The translations under genes were made by a program, and so were the position numbers. Source: Morella rubra (Eukaryota > Streptophyta > Magnoliopsida > Fagales > Myricaceae). From it: 64,000 nucleotides of DNA. This document shows positions 32,255-43,849 of the stretch, piece after piece. Numbering within the stretch: the first letter of the stretch is position 1; each line of letters opens with the position of its first letter. Location of the stretch: NCBI GenBank assembly GCA_003952965.2, contig CM025850.1, positions 20,455,552-20,519,551 on the forward strand. Reading direction: 5' to 3'. The notes under the pieces were generated by a model. It was given only the letters and a program-made list of their open reading frames with translations. It was not told where the DNA came from and ran no database searches.

Positions 32255-32986
32255 TTTACAATCTCAAGGAAAATGACCTAGCTTTCCACATGTAAAACAA
32301 ACTATTCCTTCTATCCCACTGTCCGTTGCCTCTATTTCCATAATTACCTCCTCCTCTCTTTCCCGATGACTGTCCTTGGAATTGAGTCACTTGGAAAGAG
32401 TGTTTCTTATTCTGCTCATTAACAATAGCACTCTCCTGTAAGGTACATTCTACAATTGAGGCTCTATCAACTAACTGCTGAAAATTCTCAAACTTATGGC
32501 AACAGACTCTTTCCATAATACCGGACTGTAATCCTCTCTAAAACTTACAAGAGTTATTACCCTCATCAGGAATCATATATCAAATCTAGATAATTCTATA
32601 AACTCAGCGGCATACTCAGCTACTGACCTAGCTCCCTGACTTAAGGTGGTAAATTCTTGGGCTTTGGCTTCTCTGATCATCTCCAGAAAATATCGATCTA
32701 GAAATTCCTTCTTAAATTGCTCCCAAGTCCACTCAATCTCCAAGAGTTCCTTCTTGGCTTGCCCTTACCTTTTGGCTTCTCGTTTCAGTTGATATGTGGC
32801 ATATCATAACATTTGATCATCAGTGCACTCTAACACTTGCATTAATTCCTCAATATTCATAAGCCAATTTTCAGCCACTAAGGGTTCCGTACCTCCTTCA
32901 TAACTAGGGGGGATGGTGCTTGGCAAATTTATCAAATGAACTCCCTTGTTTTCCCCTCCTCTATCTCTATTCCTTCTAGCTGCCAT
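32255..32986 (-). pseudogene. Gag of A5, frameshifted
   Basis: The start methionine at 32986 opens MAARRNRDRGGE. Capsid text matches the other copies but is split near 32800-32940 and 32510-32580. The zinc knuckle is destroyed: the frame reads SLFYMWKARSFSLRL where CFTCGKLGHFARNC is expected, after loss of the bases that hold VGIV. Confidence 0.75.
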
Positions 32987-33169
32987 TATCTCCTGAAACA
33001 TAAAGGTAGGTTATAAACTCCAAAATCACCACAAGATAAATGACAATATCGTACTATTCATATGATCATACTATGCTTTCTAACGAGATAGTGCTTTTCC
33101 CAACACTCTCATTTCTTTAGGTTCTGCTAGCTATCCTTGCTTTCTTAAAAACACAACTCTGATACCATA

Positions 33170-35406
33170 TGTAATAGCCCGGACCGTGAAGACGTCAAGC
33201 GTTGTCCTATAGTAATGGACATAGCTAATAAAGCTGAGGTTACAGCCTATGGGAAGATCGACAAAGGAAAACACACGAAGGAACTTTTATTAATACCGAA
33301 GTATTACAAAAGAGGACCAACTTTCTATAATGTACATACTAAAAACAAAACTATAGCTGAAAAAACTAAAAACACAGAATTCGAAGATCTCAAATTTTCA
33401 TCATCAGTGTTATCCAAGTCCGAGATGTTGATGTAATTATCAAAGTGCGGAGTGATCCACCTATGTCCTCGTCCCTCTATCAGGACATCTAGGTCATGTG
33501 TGATGTAAACACAGAAAGTCAACTTCAAAGTGACAAAGCCATGTTGAATGGCCTTGGTGAACTCTCCCAAATAAATCTCAGACATCTACTAAAGAAAATA
33601 TTTAACAAACAACAATGAGTTCAAAGGACTCAGCAAAGTTAGCGGTTAGTGCAACAGAATAGCAGATACAATAATAGATTTTGAAGAAACTCATTCAACA
33701 ATAAAATCTCAACTGAATAAGAAAGTAAATGAAAAGACTCAGTTCTTTAAAAATGATCTTTTCCATTTCTCAATCACCACTCCTCTCACTCCTCAGAGTG
33801 AATTACTGGGCCAGAGTGATGGGTTACAAGTAATGTTTGGCTGAATTACTTCCAAAGTAGAACATGGTCTGTATTTTGCGGCATTACTCCTAGAGTAGAA
33901 TACGGTATCCTCAAAAAGGATCTTTCCGCGTATGGCGGAAAGGCCAAATGTCACAACAAGTGAACACATCTCTTGTGCACAGTACTGTCACATCTTCACA
34001 GTATGCGTTAGTAAGCATGCCTCTTGTCAACGCCCATACATATCATTCATGATATACAACAACTTAACCACACTTGAACATCAAAATATTCCTTTGCAAC
34101 GTACAAGTTAAGTATGCATGTCTCATATCAACACCCATACATCTCATTTATGATATGCAACACCTTAACTCGTTTCCATCATCACAACATTATAAAACAG
34201 TTTTCAAAGGAAAGTGTTATGAAGAGAAAACAACAATTTAATTTCTTGATTAAAAACTGGCTTAATCACCACGTAGAAAATACTAATTTTGACATGAAAA
34301 GTATTGAAATTAGAATGAAAGAAATATGTTCAAGCTTTGAAAAATAACTTTTGGAAGAAATTTTGAAAAGAAATGGATCAAAGTTGAAAAATAACTTGAA
34401 AACGAATCGAACTTTGAAAATGATACTTTTTAGAATGGACGAGATTGTTCTTCATCAAAAACAAGAAGAACATCAAGAACAATAGGAAGAATATAAAGAG
34501 ACTAACAACATCAAGAGATGCTAGAATAATAAAGACAAGAGATTCACAATTATTATCATGAAAACTTGAATCGAAATCAAAGATAACCAACTAAACTTTA
34601 CCATTAAGTGTGCTTGATCTTCGGTAAACTTCTCTTAATCGATTCCTTCCTTCTTCCTTCTACTTCACTTCACTACTAATCTCACGTTTAATGGGTAGGT
34701 TCACCGGTAGTCGACACCTCGAGCTACCTAGGCCCTAAGCCTTTTAGGTCGTGCTTTTTGCATCGATTCATCATGCTTCTCGTTTCGATTTATCGTGCTA
34801 CCTAGCCCTCACATGTATCACTCTCTAGGGCAGCCGAAATTTTTTTGCTTAATGGCTAAGTCTTGCTAATCGTTACACTAATCTTCCGATAATTATCGAT
34901 GATCACTAAGCAACCTACTTGCTTAACTAATCAACCTACTTGCTTTCGAAAAAAATATAAAAAGTCCCAAAATTTAAACCATAAGTTCATGGATAATCTC
35001 CCAACATATTAAAAGAATAAAATTATGTGGTTTGGTTTTTGAGACGAAAATGACCTACTTGCTTAAAAAATTAAATTGATCTAATATGAGCTCCTCAACA
35101 TTCTGAACAACAACCTAGTTGCACACGAATTCCAAATCCCACTAAATCATGTCCTAATCAAGGCTTCGAGAAAAAAAACCTATTAGCTTACAAATTTAAA
35201 TTGATCCAATACGTGCTCCTCAATCTCCTGAACAATAACTCAGTTGTATGTGAACTCCAATTCTCAATTAATCATGTCCTAATCAAAATTTTGAACTTAG
35301 CTCATCAAGTACAAAAATTTCTCACTTCCCCACTAAATACCCCCTAATGCACTACTAATCAAAAGCATACAACAAGCATGTTGTGCTAAAAGCTCGGGGT
35401 ATGACA
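33170..35406 (-). repeat. 5' LTR of A5 (2237 bp)
   Basis: Minus-strand ends are TGTCATACCCCGAGC at 35406 and GGGCTATTACA at 33170. The length is close to the mirrored copies at 3080-5361 and 7840-10111. Confidence 0.82.
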
Positions 35407-36299
35407 GCGACAAGTGTCAAAAAGACATATCAGCATGCCACAAGGGAAGAAGGTCTGCCACGTCTACTTTTCCTTCTCGTGCTTTCTCTGTCGCTCGAGA
35501 GTCTTACTCTTCTCTCTTTCTTCCACTCTCTGTCCATGAATGGCTTACCGGAGAATGGTCTCCAGAAACTTGGATTCGGAGAGGAAGAGAAGCGGAGGTT
35601 TGAGGACGAAGCAAGCGGGTAGAGGATTGTGTCGAGGGAGCTAGGCTTATAGACCCGGCAAATGCTCTATGTCCGCTGGTGGTGACTTTTTGTTGTCTCT
35701 CTGAGTATCTATCTTCACTTTCTCTTCTGTGGGAGCTTGCTCAAATCTAAATAGTCCGTGGACATGCATGATTCCGAGTTCTGAAGCTATGGGGTTCCTG
35801 CTCAAAGAGGTCCTTAGGGAATCAAGAGCTAGATCGTTCTCTTTCGAATTTCTCTGAGCTCTTCTCCTTAACCTGCGTGTAGTTCTCTCTATTTCTGGAT
35901 CGCACTACAAATCACGTTGATTAGAAGATCGAGTTACAGTCATAAACAATCAAGGAAACTATAATAAACCAAGAAAAAAAACAAATTAGGAAAAATCTAA
36001 AGTAATGAAAATAAATAAACACAGAAATAAACACTCGACTCTCATGTGTTTGAAGGGTATGTGTTTCGCTCAAATTTATTCCAATGGAAATGATCTACCA
36101 TAGGCTTGCATATCTTCTCATTCTCCATCACTGGGATCACATTCATAACACGAATCATAAGGACTTTTCAAGGGATGTAACAGAGTTTAGGATCAAGGTG
36201 GGAAATATTTGGGATTGTAGCTCAAAAGCCATTGAAACTATTGGAGCAAAAATGAATCAACTCAACCTCGAATATATATGAAATTTAAAACCCAAAATA
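35407..36299 (+). other. Unassigned sequence with two short open stretches
   Basis: 35407-35625 has GC-richer sequence and an open stretch ending MNGLPENGLQKLGFGEEEKR that I do not recognise; it could be a relic of a host gene 5' end. 36084-36281 is open for 65 codons (MEMIYHRLAYLLILHHWDHI) with no known motif. Nothing else is supported. Confidence 0.35.
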
Positions 36300-36724
36300 C
36301 AAATTGTTGTGACTGAGTTACGATTAAAATTATCACAAATTTTTCATGTCCGTCCAAACCAGTTTTTGACAATGTCCAAATAGACTTTACGTAATGAATA
36401 ATGATCATCACCGCTTAGTGACACATTCAAAATCATTCAAAATCGTCATGAATACTTAATACTGCTTGGAAGAAAAACGAACGTTCCAACGTGGAATTTT
36501 TTTTTTGTATACTACATTGTTTTTTTTTTTTTTTTTTTTTGTAGAAATTGATTGTGCTAAGTGTTAGGATTGTTTTGAGTGTATTTTTGAGGGATTTGGT
36601 TGTATATATTTGGGAGTGTTTGGGATGGGGGGAGGCTGCCATGGCTGAGTTAACTCAGCCATCTTCCCAGATGCATCCAAACGTGTTTGCATACGTTACA
36701 TGCTGAATCGTGTCCCTAAAAGAA

Positions 36725-36985
36725 TACGTTGTCATTTTAGATGTGTCCGGATGCTTTATCCAAACTTTCCGGACGCCAATTTATATTTATTTTGAATATT
36801 TGTTTGCTTCGTACTCCATTCGGATGGCTTTTCTTTAGCTATTTTGACGTGTTTGGTGTAAACGTCACCACGGTAGAATTTTAATTTGTCCTTTAAAATT
36901 CTGACCGGACACCCACGATAGGATGTTGGGATGCTTGTCCAAAAGATGCCATAGTTTTGATGTTCTCCGGACAGTTGTTTCCACC
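36725..36985. repeat. TCCGGA/TTCGGA repeat cluster, left
   Basis: Motifs include GTCCGGATGC, TTCCGGACGCC, ATTCGGATGG, GACCGGACAC and CTCCGGACAG, about 30-80 bases apart. TCCGGA is itself a palindrome. Confidence 0.6.
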
Positions 36986-37202
36986 CGTTGGGATGTGTCT
37001 TGATGTCAAACGTTGAAGTTTAGCCAAAGTGTTTTGTATATATGCTATCTTGGCGAACGGATAAGTAACTATGTGAACGGCTTTTCATCCGTGCGAACGT
37101 CTTATTTATGCATGCGAATGGATTTCCTATTGTGTGACACCTTATCTAATCGTGCGAATGCTTTTTTGCAGTTAAAGAAAAATTAGCAAGCGTCCATGCA
37201 TC

Positions 37203-38371
37203 GTGGTTGAGGCTTCCAACAGCAAGCATCCATGCATCGTGGAGGAGCATCGGGCATTGATTATGTCACAATCAGTCGTTTTCGAGGGACAAATCGTCTT
37301 AGTAGATTTTAAAGGCTTGAGATTTGAGAATTGGACGCTTCCAAAGGTGAAAGCCATTCAAGGTCAGGTATCGTTTCTACAAAGGACAGGTATCGTATCC
37401 ATCGATTTGGTGCGAGAGTTTTACGTTGATATTCTTTTGGTGCCCAATATCTCAGATCCTAGTTTTGAGATCACAGTCCACAACACCTGGGTTCTTTTCT
37501 CACTGGATGAGCTAACGAGATTTATGGGCTATGAGAGGCCCATGGATACGTTCCCTTCGATAGAGCTTTTCGAGGAAGACCGGACTCCTAAAGCTACAGT
37601 ATCTCGGACAATGCTAGGTCCGAATACAGTTTTTTTAGAGGGAAGCAGCATGAGTCATGGGCAACTACTTCCTTTTTGGTGGATTGTGCACCTGATTTCT
37701 CTTACTGCATCGACTCAAAGAAGCACACTACAAAGGTTTATTTTCATCGAGTCGAGCTAATCTAGCAGGTGGAACGGGGATCCTGGTTGATCTAGCTGCA
37801 TACATATTCTTGACTATCAGTGCAAGGCCCTCTCAAACAAGTTGAATTCGCTATTGTTCGGAATTCTACTAACGCAATTCATCCATGCCATGCTAGTAGT
37901 TGAGGGCCCTAACGAGTCGAAAGGGCATCCACTTCAGCCCATCAACAAGACTACCCTGTCGCATTTTGTGGCCCAGACACGTTGATAGCATGTCGTGCGG
38001 GTTGTTGTTGGTAGACATCATAAGCAGCCTCCCAGGACTGAGGAGCGGGATCTTGGTCAGAGCTTGACCTAGGGACATCAAGCAGAGCGACTGACTTGGG
38101 CAGATTGATTGGTGGAGGATCTGAAGGTAGAGTTGAGTGCCATTGTACGAGTGGTGATCCAGCCCATCCATTAGGTGCTGCGTGATATAAGTGCTTGGCT
38201 CATGGCACTGGAGACTACGATCGGTGAGTAGGATTCTGAGCTGAGGAGGTAGGTGGAGGCAGTTCGGTCTGATCTAAAGGTCGTGGCATCTTCAAAACAG
38301 TTACAAGCCCTCACGAGGTGGGTCAGGGAGATGGAGGAGCACTTGAGGCGTATCAGTGAGGTTCTGTAGCT
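37203..38371 (+). pseudogene. Plant transposon-type ORF, diverged relative of 23401-24513
   Basis: An open stretch 37203-37760 (185 codons) reads SIDLVREFYVDILLVPNISD, then NTWVLFSLDELTRFMGYERP, like the N-terminal half of 'putative plant transposon protein' ORFs. After stops and shifts, the text LLFGILLTQFIHAMLVVEGP and then NKTTLSHFVAQT (about 37845-37980) parallels the LIHRGIEM-NKLTLSRSK part of the first ORF. A helical C-terminus (LQALTRWVREMEEHLRRISE) ends near 38365. Its function is unknown and it is broken. Confidence 0.5.
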
Positions 38372-39747
38372 CACAAATGAGGAACAATATCTCCCCTCGA
38401 GATTTATTTTATGTCATTTGATGTTATTTTGTATATATTATATTTTGAGGACATTTGATGTAGTTATGTTATTTCAGATATGTTATTTGTATTTTGGACA
38501 TTTCATATAGTTGTATATTTGGTTTATATTTTGAACATGGATATTTATGGTTAGGATATGGGTATTTTTTTTATTCATCCTTAGTTAAACATGTTAATTT
38601 ATTTTGTGTTTCTCTTTTTGTTACACTACTTCAAACTTCAAAACTACTATCTAACACACTTATGGTTATTTATGTTATTAATACACTTGGGTTTATATTT
38701 TTTACTAATATACCTATCACAGACACACTTAGGTTATATTTGTTATTAACACACCTGGGTTAATTAAAAAATGGATAATAAATTGAATGGTATGACTTAT
38801 AAAGAAAACTATTTCATTAAAAACCGTTCGGACAGATATTTAAGCGATATCACGGGTTACTATGATGCCAAACGCTGTCGTCTAGTATAAAATAAACGTT
38901 TAGACAGAGAAAGTGTCGTCCGGACGTGTATGTTAAGCATGGATTGTTTGGAACTATACGAAGACACGGTGTGGTGTTGGGATGCAAAATGATGACGTCC
39001 AAATCGTGTCTCATGTGGATGGTTAACCTGACCATCCGGACATATTCATTTTTAGTCATTTGTTTGCATTTATAGGAAGAAGTGTTGTCGTTCTGGAGCG
39101 TGATGCTGTGCAGACACTATATAGTCGGTTTGGACGGTGGTGAAATTTTAGGCAACAACAACTTCCCTCTAAAAATTAAAGACGGTGGCGTCCACATGGT
39201 CTTTAGTATGTTCGCACAGTGAGTTCGCAGAATGAATGGGGGAAATTTCAAATAGTGGTAGCAAACGGTAAAATATATTAAAAACGTGAAGATTTAAGGA
39301 ACAGAAGAAGTGGGGAGCTAATTTGAGCGTTCAATCTCAACGTAAAGGAGGTGATTGGGGCAACTGAAGGAGGAATTTCCAATGAATTGCATTTAAGTTT
39401 AATGGATTTAAAATGTTCTTGATTATAGGTTGAAAAACATGTATTTTAGGATGAAAAACGTGTATTTTTCGAGTTTCTGGGTTCTAAAATAATAGAAATG
39501 GAGTTTGGGATAGTTATGATATTCATATGTTGAAGTGCTTGCGATTTGGTATGATTTTGGGATGGAGTCTATTCATTGAAGAACTATGATATTCGATAAT
39601 CGCAATCTGGGCATTTTATGGTCCGTTCGGATGCTCTTGTTTGGTTTGGATGCATTGCCAAGGCATCCTAATACTTTTATGTATTGTTCGGACGGTTTTA
39701 ATTTTGTTCGAATGGTTTTTAGCTCTTTAGTAGCCTTAGCCCCATTT
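38372..39747. repeat. AT-rich spacer and TCCGGA/TTCGGA clusters, right
   Basis: The AT-rich stretch 38390-38770 has repeated TTATATTTTG and ACACACTTAGG text. Motifs then recur: GTTCGGACAG (38826), CGTCCGGACG (38912), CATCCGGACA (39033), GTTTGGACGG (39129), GTTCGGATGC (39624) and GTTCGGACGG (39685). No gene is seen. Confidence 0.55.
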
Positions 39748-39812
39748 AAGAATTACACCGATTCGGATAATGAACTCGGTGTAATTCTTGAATTGTCTAC
39801 GTTATGGACAAT
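39748..39812. repeat. Double hairpin closing the second element
   Basis: AAGAATTACACCGA (39748-39761) pairs perfectly with TCGGTGTAATTCTT (39776-39789). AATTGTC (39791) then pairs with GACAATT about 16 bases later. A TTCGGA motif lies in the first loop. Confidence 0.7.
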
Positions 39813-41019
39813 TTAAGTTTACAATATCCATAATGTGTGTAATTGTATATGCTATTGTGACAGATGTTCACCTGCTAGGAGCTGGTAGGGGTCATGATTT
39901 GAATAGAAAGGAATTTATAAATACTTGTTCGAAGATCAGCCAACATATAAAGTACGCATTTTTTACAATCATTGCTCATTTAAACACTTATCAATTCATA
40001 TTATTTTATTTTATTGTAAAATATCTTATTTGTTTATAGCGAGCACTTGGAAGAGATGAGGAGGCAATCACCAATAAATGTTAACAGAAGGCACGAAAAA
40101 GGACAATTTGCTGATGTGAAGATTTTGCAAGGAACAACTTACAGAGAGGTGGAGCTAGCTTGAAGCTCACCTAGGGTATAAACGACAGAGTACTGCAAAA
40201 GAGTTCCAGAGAAGCTGAGCTGGCAACTTGGGGCTAGCGCGGTGCCAGATACTGGAACAGGGGCTGCTGAAAGTGGTAGGCAAACGAGGCAATCGGCTTA
40301 GGCCTTCAAATTAGAAAGACCCCCTATTATGAAGGTCTTATATTATAGTAAAATTAAAAAAAAATAATTATGAAGGACCTATATTATAGCAGAATTAAAA
40401 TTAAAAGTAAGAAAAAAAGGCTAAATTTTTTCAATAAAACTTAATGAAAGGCCTACAAATAGGAATATTTAAAAATTGTTTATAAAATTAAAATTGAAAA
40501 TAAAAAACACATCCTAGACCTATCAATGTCTCTTTTCAAAATAATAGCACTATCAACGTCAATTTTCAAAATAAGCATCATTCGCAATAAATTTTAATTG
40601 GGTCCTAAAACCTAGAACCACAACTGTCTACCAAAGCTACTTTATTGCTAATTAAGTTCTCAAATAATTAAATTCTAATGTCATTTTTTTAACGATACTG
40701 ACATATATGCCAGTGTCTAATTAGCTAGATTATTTTTTTTAATGGTGCAACACAACCTATCTTTTTGCAAAAGCTTCTCTGTGATCTCGAAGTATTTCCT
40801 ACTTTTTTTTGCAAATAATATAAGCAAAGCAACCTCTCAAGAAATAGGCAAATCAGCTTCTCAGAGTCTTGATCTGTTAGTTGTTGTTACTTCAACAAAT
40901 CATGAATTCCTCTGGTCCTATTGTTCAAGAATTTACATTTCAATTTATTTTTGATATCAAAAGAACTAGATCGAGAGGGGAGGAACTCCACCGAGCGGCG
41001 GTAGTGGGTTGTTGGTAGT
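39813..41019. other. AT-rich sequence without a recognised gene
   Basis: 39813-40040 may be the tail of the TCCGGA element. 40040-40330 is GC-richer with no clear frame. 40330-41000 is AT-rich and contains two similar TATGAAGG-C-TATATTATAG blocks (40330 and 40370). No feature is supported. Confidence 0.4.
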
Positions 41020-41142
41020 AGGCCGGGCCTTTCTCTGGTGCGTCAATGAATGCAGCCTACACCTTTGGATCTGCTTTAACTGCCGGTAGTTTCAAGAACC
41101 AAGCTGTTTATTGGGTTAGACCATTGGTTGGTGCAGCATTAG
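41020..41142 (+). pseudogene. Aquaporin (TIP5-like) fragment, first part
   Basis: The plus strand reads [20 protein letters not shown] then [18 protein letters not shown]. This is the second pore half of a tonoplast-type aquaporin. The second NPA box is NAA here (SMNAAY), and the Gly of WVGP is Arg, so the pore would be abnormal. The frame is interrupted at 41143 by a solo LTR and resumes at 41782. Two stops lie just upstream (TAGTAG near 41021). Confidence 0.65.
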
Positions 41143-41786
41143 TGATGTAAACCTGCAGGATTGAAACCCCTTAAACCCACAAACAATTTGAATTTAGACC
41201 TAAGAGAACACCAACAAATCAAGCCAGTGAACAAATCTTGACCCGTTGAAATCTTGGTTCAAGAACCAAGATTGAAGTTAGAACGCCACATGGAAGAATC
41301 CTTGATAAGTTCTCTTAGAGAAAATTATACTTAACTTTTTTGATATCCAAATCAATACATAGAAGCTCCTAAATATAGGAGGAGGTTTGAACAAACCCTT
41401 TATTTCTAAGCAATGTGGAACAACATGGACTTGCCCCTACGTGAACAGTACCACGTGAACAGTGCATTGTGAACAGTACCCCGAAAACCCTTAAACTAAA
41501 ACTATCTCCATAATTTAAAAGCAATAACCCAACAAATTAAATATGCCCAACAAGCCCACAAATATGAAGCCTAAACATTAGGATGTGCCTCCCTTTGTGG
41601 CTTGTATAACATGAAATAGGATTGGTTCTTTTTCTTGTGATCCCATCTTGAAGGGTGGAATCTTGTATAGTAAATTAGCATACTCGGTCCAAGTAGATTG
41701 CACCTTGCTCTTGATTTTGTGATTGGTCTTTTTGGAACTTGCAATGGATCTCTGGGACTCCGTCCACCTTGGTGCCCATCAATTAG
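41138..41786. repeat. Solo LTR inserted in the aquaporin fragment, with target-site duplication
   Basis: The LTR is 41143-41781 (639 bp) with ends TGATGTAAACC...GTGCCCATCA. It is bordered by ATTAG at 41138-41142 and ATTAG at 41782-41786. Within it TGAACAGTACC-type motifs recur near 41450-41485. No primer-binding site or coding sequence follows, so it is a solo LTR left by LTR-LTR recombination. The TGATG/CATCA termini resemble those of B, D and the Tat-like element, but I see no further similarity. Confidence 0.85.
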
Positions 41787-41932
41787 CAGGCTTCCTCTAC
41801 GACAATGTGGTGCTTCCTTGTCTGGCGCTGGAAACTATTACTACTATCAGGGGAGTCACAGAGGGCGTTTGGGTGTATTTTTCTTTGGTTTTTATCAAAT
41901 TTGTATCGTATTTTATTGATTTTCTGAATTAA
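41782..41932 (+). pseudogene. Aquaporin (TIP5-like) fragment, last part
   Basis: Leaving out the LTR and one ATTAG copy, the frame continues with AGFLYDNVVLP (FLYDNVV is a TIP5-type C-terminal helix motif) and then a short tail (RGVTEGVW). The text to 41932 beyond GVTEGV is hydrophobic and probably not aquaporin. The upstream half of the channel is absent, so this is a gene relic. Confidence 0.65.
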
Positions 41933-42788
41933 TCTTTTCATTTGTTCTTTATGGTTAGATTTTAGTTTATAATTTTTTAAAAATATTTATATTTTTATTG
42001 ACACGTGTCTCATTGCGATTGGATGGCAAAAGTTTTTGAAGTTGGGTCTAGTGAGGTTGGTACAAAAATGACAAACTCAGTAGGTTTTTTTTTAGACCCA
42101 GTAAATTTTTTTAAAAGGCACCAAAACGTAATGAGTGATTTATAATTTTCCCTTTAGTTCAAGGGTAGATTGAGTTTGCATAACTCACGTGGAATGGGTA
42201 GTCCTTGAAGCTTGTTGGTGGCCATGGCCATATATATGTTCCAGGTGAGACATATTAGATATTTCCTAACTCTTACGGAAGCGTGCGAGAGAAATTGTTG
42301 TCACAAATATTCAATGCTCACACATTAACTCTGAAGCAAAAATTTGGGATGTTTACTGAAAATTTGAAATGGCTCCACAGCAATGAAGTCAAAAATTTGC
42401 TGGCAAGCAATGACTTTATGTTACTTTATGTTACTGTTTAAAAGTTTTTTTTTTTTTGATGAAAAATATATCTAAAGTTAGTGTCAATGTTGGATGCAGA
42501 TGGATATTGAATGATGATAAAATCTAGGAAAAAAAATCTGGAGGAATATTTAAAGTTATCACCGTTAGTTAATTAGGACAAATAAATTAAGTCAGAAGGA
42601 GCACTCTGCTTTCTAATTATAATTATTGCCCTCTACTTTCATGCTGTCTTTCAGATTAATATTTATGAAAAAGATTAATGGTGCTGCTTTACCTACGTAG
42701 GATGCAATCAAACCAATTACAAGCTTGACTTGACTTGCTAAGATTGTTCTTTGCACTAACCATCGTAAGTGGTAACTTTTGACCAATA
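41933..42788. other. Non-coding sequence, including a low-copy repeat (42466-42788)
   Basis: No reading frame is supported. From 42466 (AAAGTTAGTGTCAATGTTGG) the sequence is related to 49115-49380, and in part to 51806-51880. An 8-bp target duplication for the hAT element starts at 42781. Confidence 0.6.
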
Positions 42789-43399
42789 TAAGGGTGAGTA
42801 TTGGAACGAATGGAACCGAAATGGCCTATTCCGGTTCCGGGTTCATTCCAATAAATACTGGAATGGAACCGAAATTTTCAGAATTGGAAACCGAAAAATT
42901 CTGGTTTCCTTATGTTGGCTTTTTTGGCTAGATTTTTTTTTGGGCCTTAAAGCATTTTGGGCCGGAATTTTGCAGAAATTGTTTTGTTATACATCATAAA
43001 TTAACAATAAATAAAATGTAAAATATATATTCATCTATAATCTAAAATAAACATTCATCTAAAATAAAATTAAAACATTCTAAATTATAGGCATCAAAAA
43101 AAGTTTTGAGCCCTATTTTAAAATTGCAATGTTTTAAACCCTATACAAAAAAAATAAATATTCACTCAAAATCTAATGTAAAATTATAAGGTTTTAAGCC
43201 ATATTTTATTAAAATAATATTAAAAACGGAACCGAAAATTTTGCTAATTTCGCCAAAATTTCCGATTCTGGTTTTGATTATGAAATATATAAAAAATGCC
43301 TTCTGGTTATAGTTTGGGTATATGCCGGAATCGGAATTGGAATTATGGTACCGGAATTAGAACCTAGAATTCCGATATTGGCCGAGATGCTCACCCTTA
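42789..43399. mobile_element. Non-autonomous hAT transposon (611 bp)
   Basis: The inverted termini are TAAGGGTGAG and CTCACCCTTA. A perfect 8-bp target duplication GACCAATA borders it (42781-42788 and 43400-43407). GGAACCGAAA-type repeats fill the subterminal parts on both sides (42805-42900 and 43215-43370), as in plant hAT elements with AGGGTGAGCA ends. There is no transposase. A related locus at 49365 lacks the insertion. Confidence 0.88.
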
Positions 43400-43407
43400 G
43401 ACCAATA

Positions 43408-43849
43408 CCAAAAGAAAACAATTTATAATTAAAAAGGTCATATCACTTTAACAATTTCAAAATATAAAGAAAAATTATAAAAATTACAAGAAAAAGTAAA
43501 TCAGGACAACAAATGATTTAAAAAACAATAAAATTAAAAGAATACCAACGGTGTTGTAAAACTAGGTAGAAGATAGCAATACGATGTTAAAAGTGTAGTA
43601 AAAGAAAATAAGACAAGAGTGAGGAGAGGAATCTTTAGGAACTATGCTATATTGATTCAATATATGTGTGTTTGTAATATATCTCAAGACCCCTCATACA
43701 TGGAATTAAAAAGGAATTAAAACGGTGCATAAATGGTGGGAAAACCAAGAGGTAGAGAAAATCAATAGGTTTTATTGTACTCCATAATAATCCATCATTA
43801 TAAGATTAATGGTCATCCATAATTCTCAATAATTATAGAATTTATAACA
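43408..43849. other. AT-rich non-coding sequence
   Basis: The first 80 bases continue the low-copy repeat also seen at 49375-49440. No gene is seen. Confidence 0.5.

Larger units (their letters stand above)
31746..35406 (-). mobile_element. Truncated family-A Gypsy element, copy A5
   Basis: It has an LTR (35406-33170), primer-binding site (TGATACCA near 33167), gag and protease on the minus strand. It is cut within the protease-RT linker at 31746, next to the CACTA-like end. No second LTR is present. Confidence 0.85.
36300..40040. mobile_element. Second element of the same layout, with TCCGGA/TTCGGA repeats
   Basis: Clusters of short CGGA-centred motifs (TCCGGACG, TTCGGATGG, TTCGGACGG) lie at 36725-36985, 38825-39145 and 39610-39725. 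They surround a decayed ORF related to the one at 23401-24513, an AT-rich spacer, and a closing hairpin at 39748-39812. The order is the same as in the left half of the GATCGATC element. No transposase is recognised and the ends are not defined. Confidence 0.45.
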
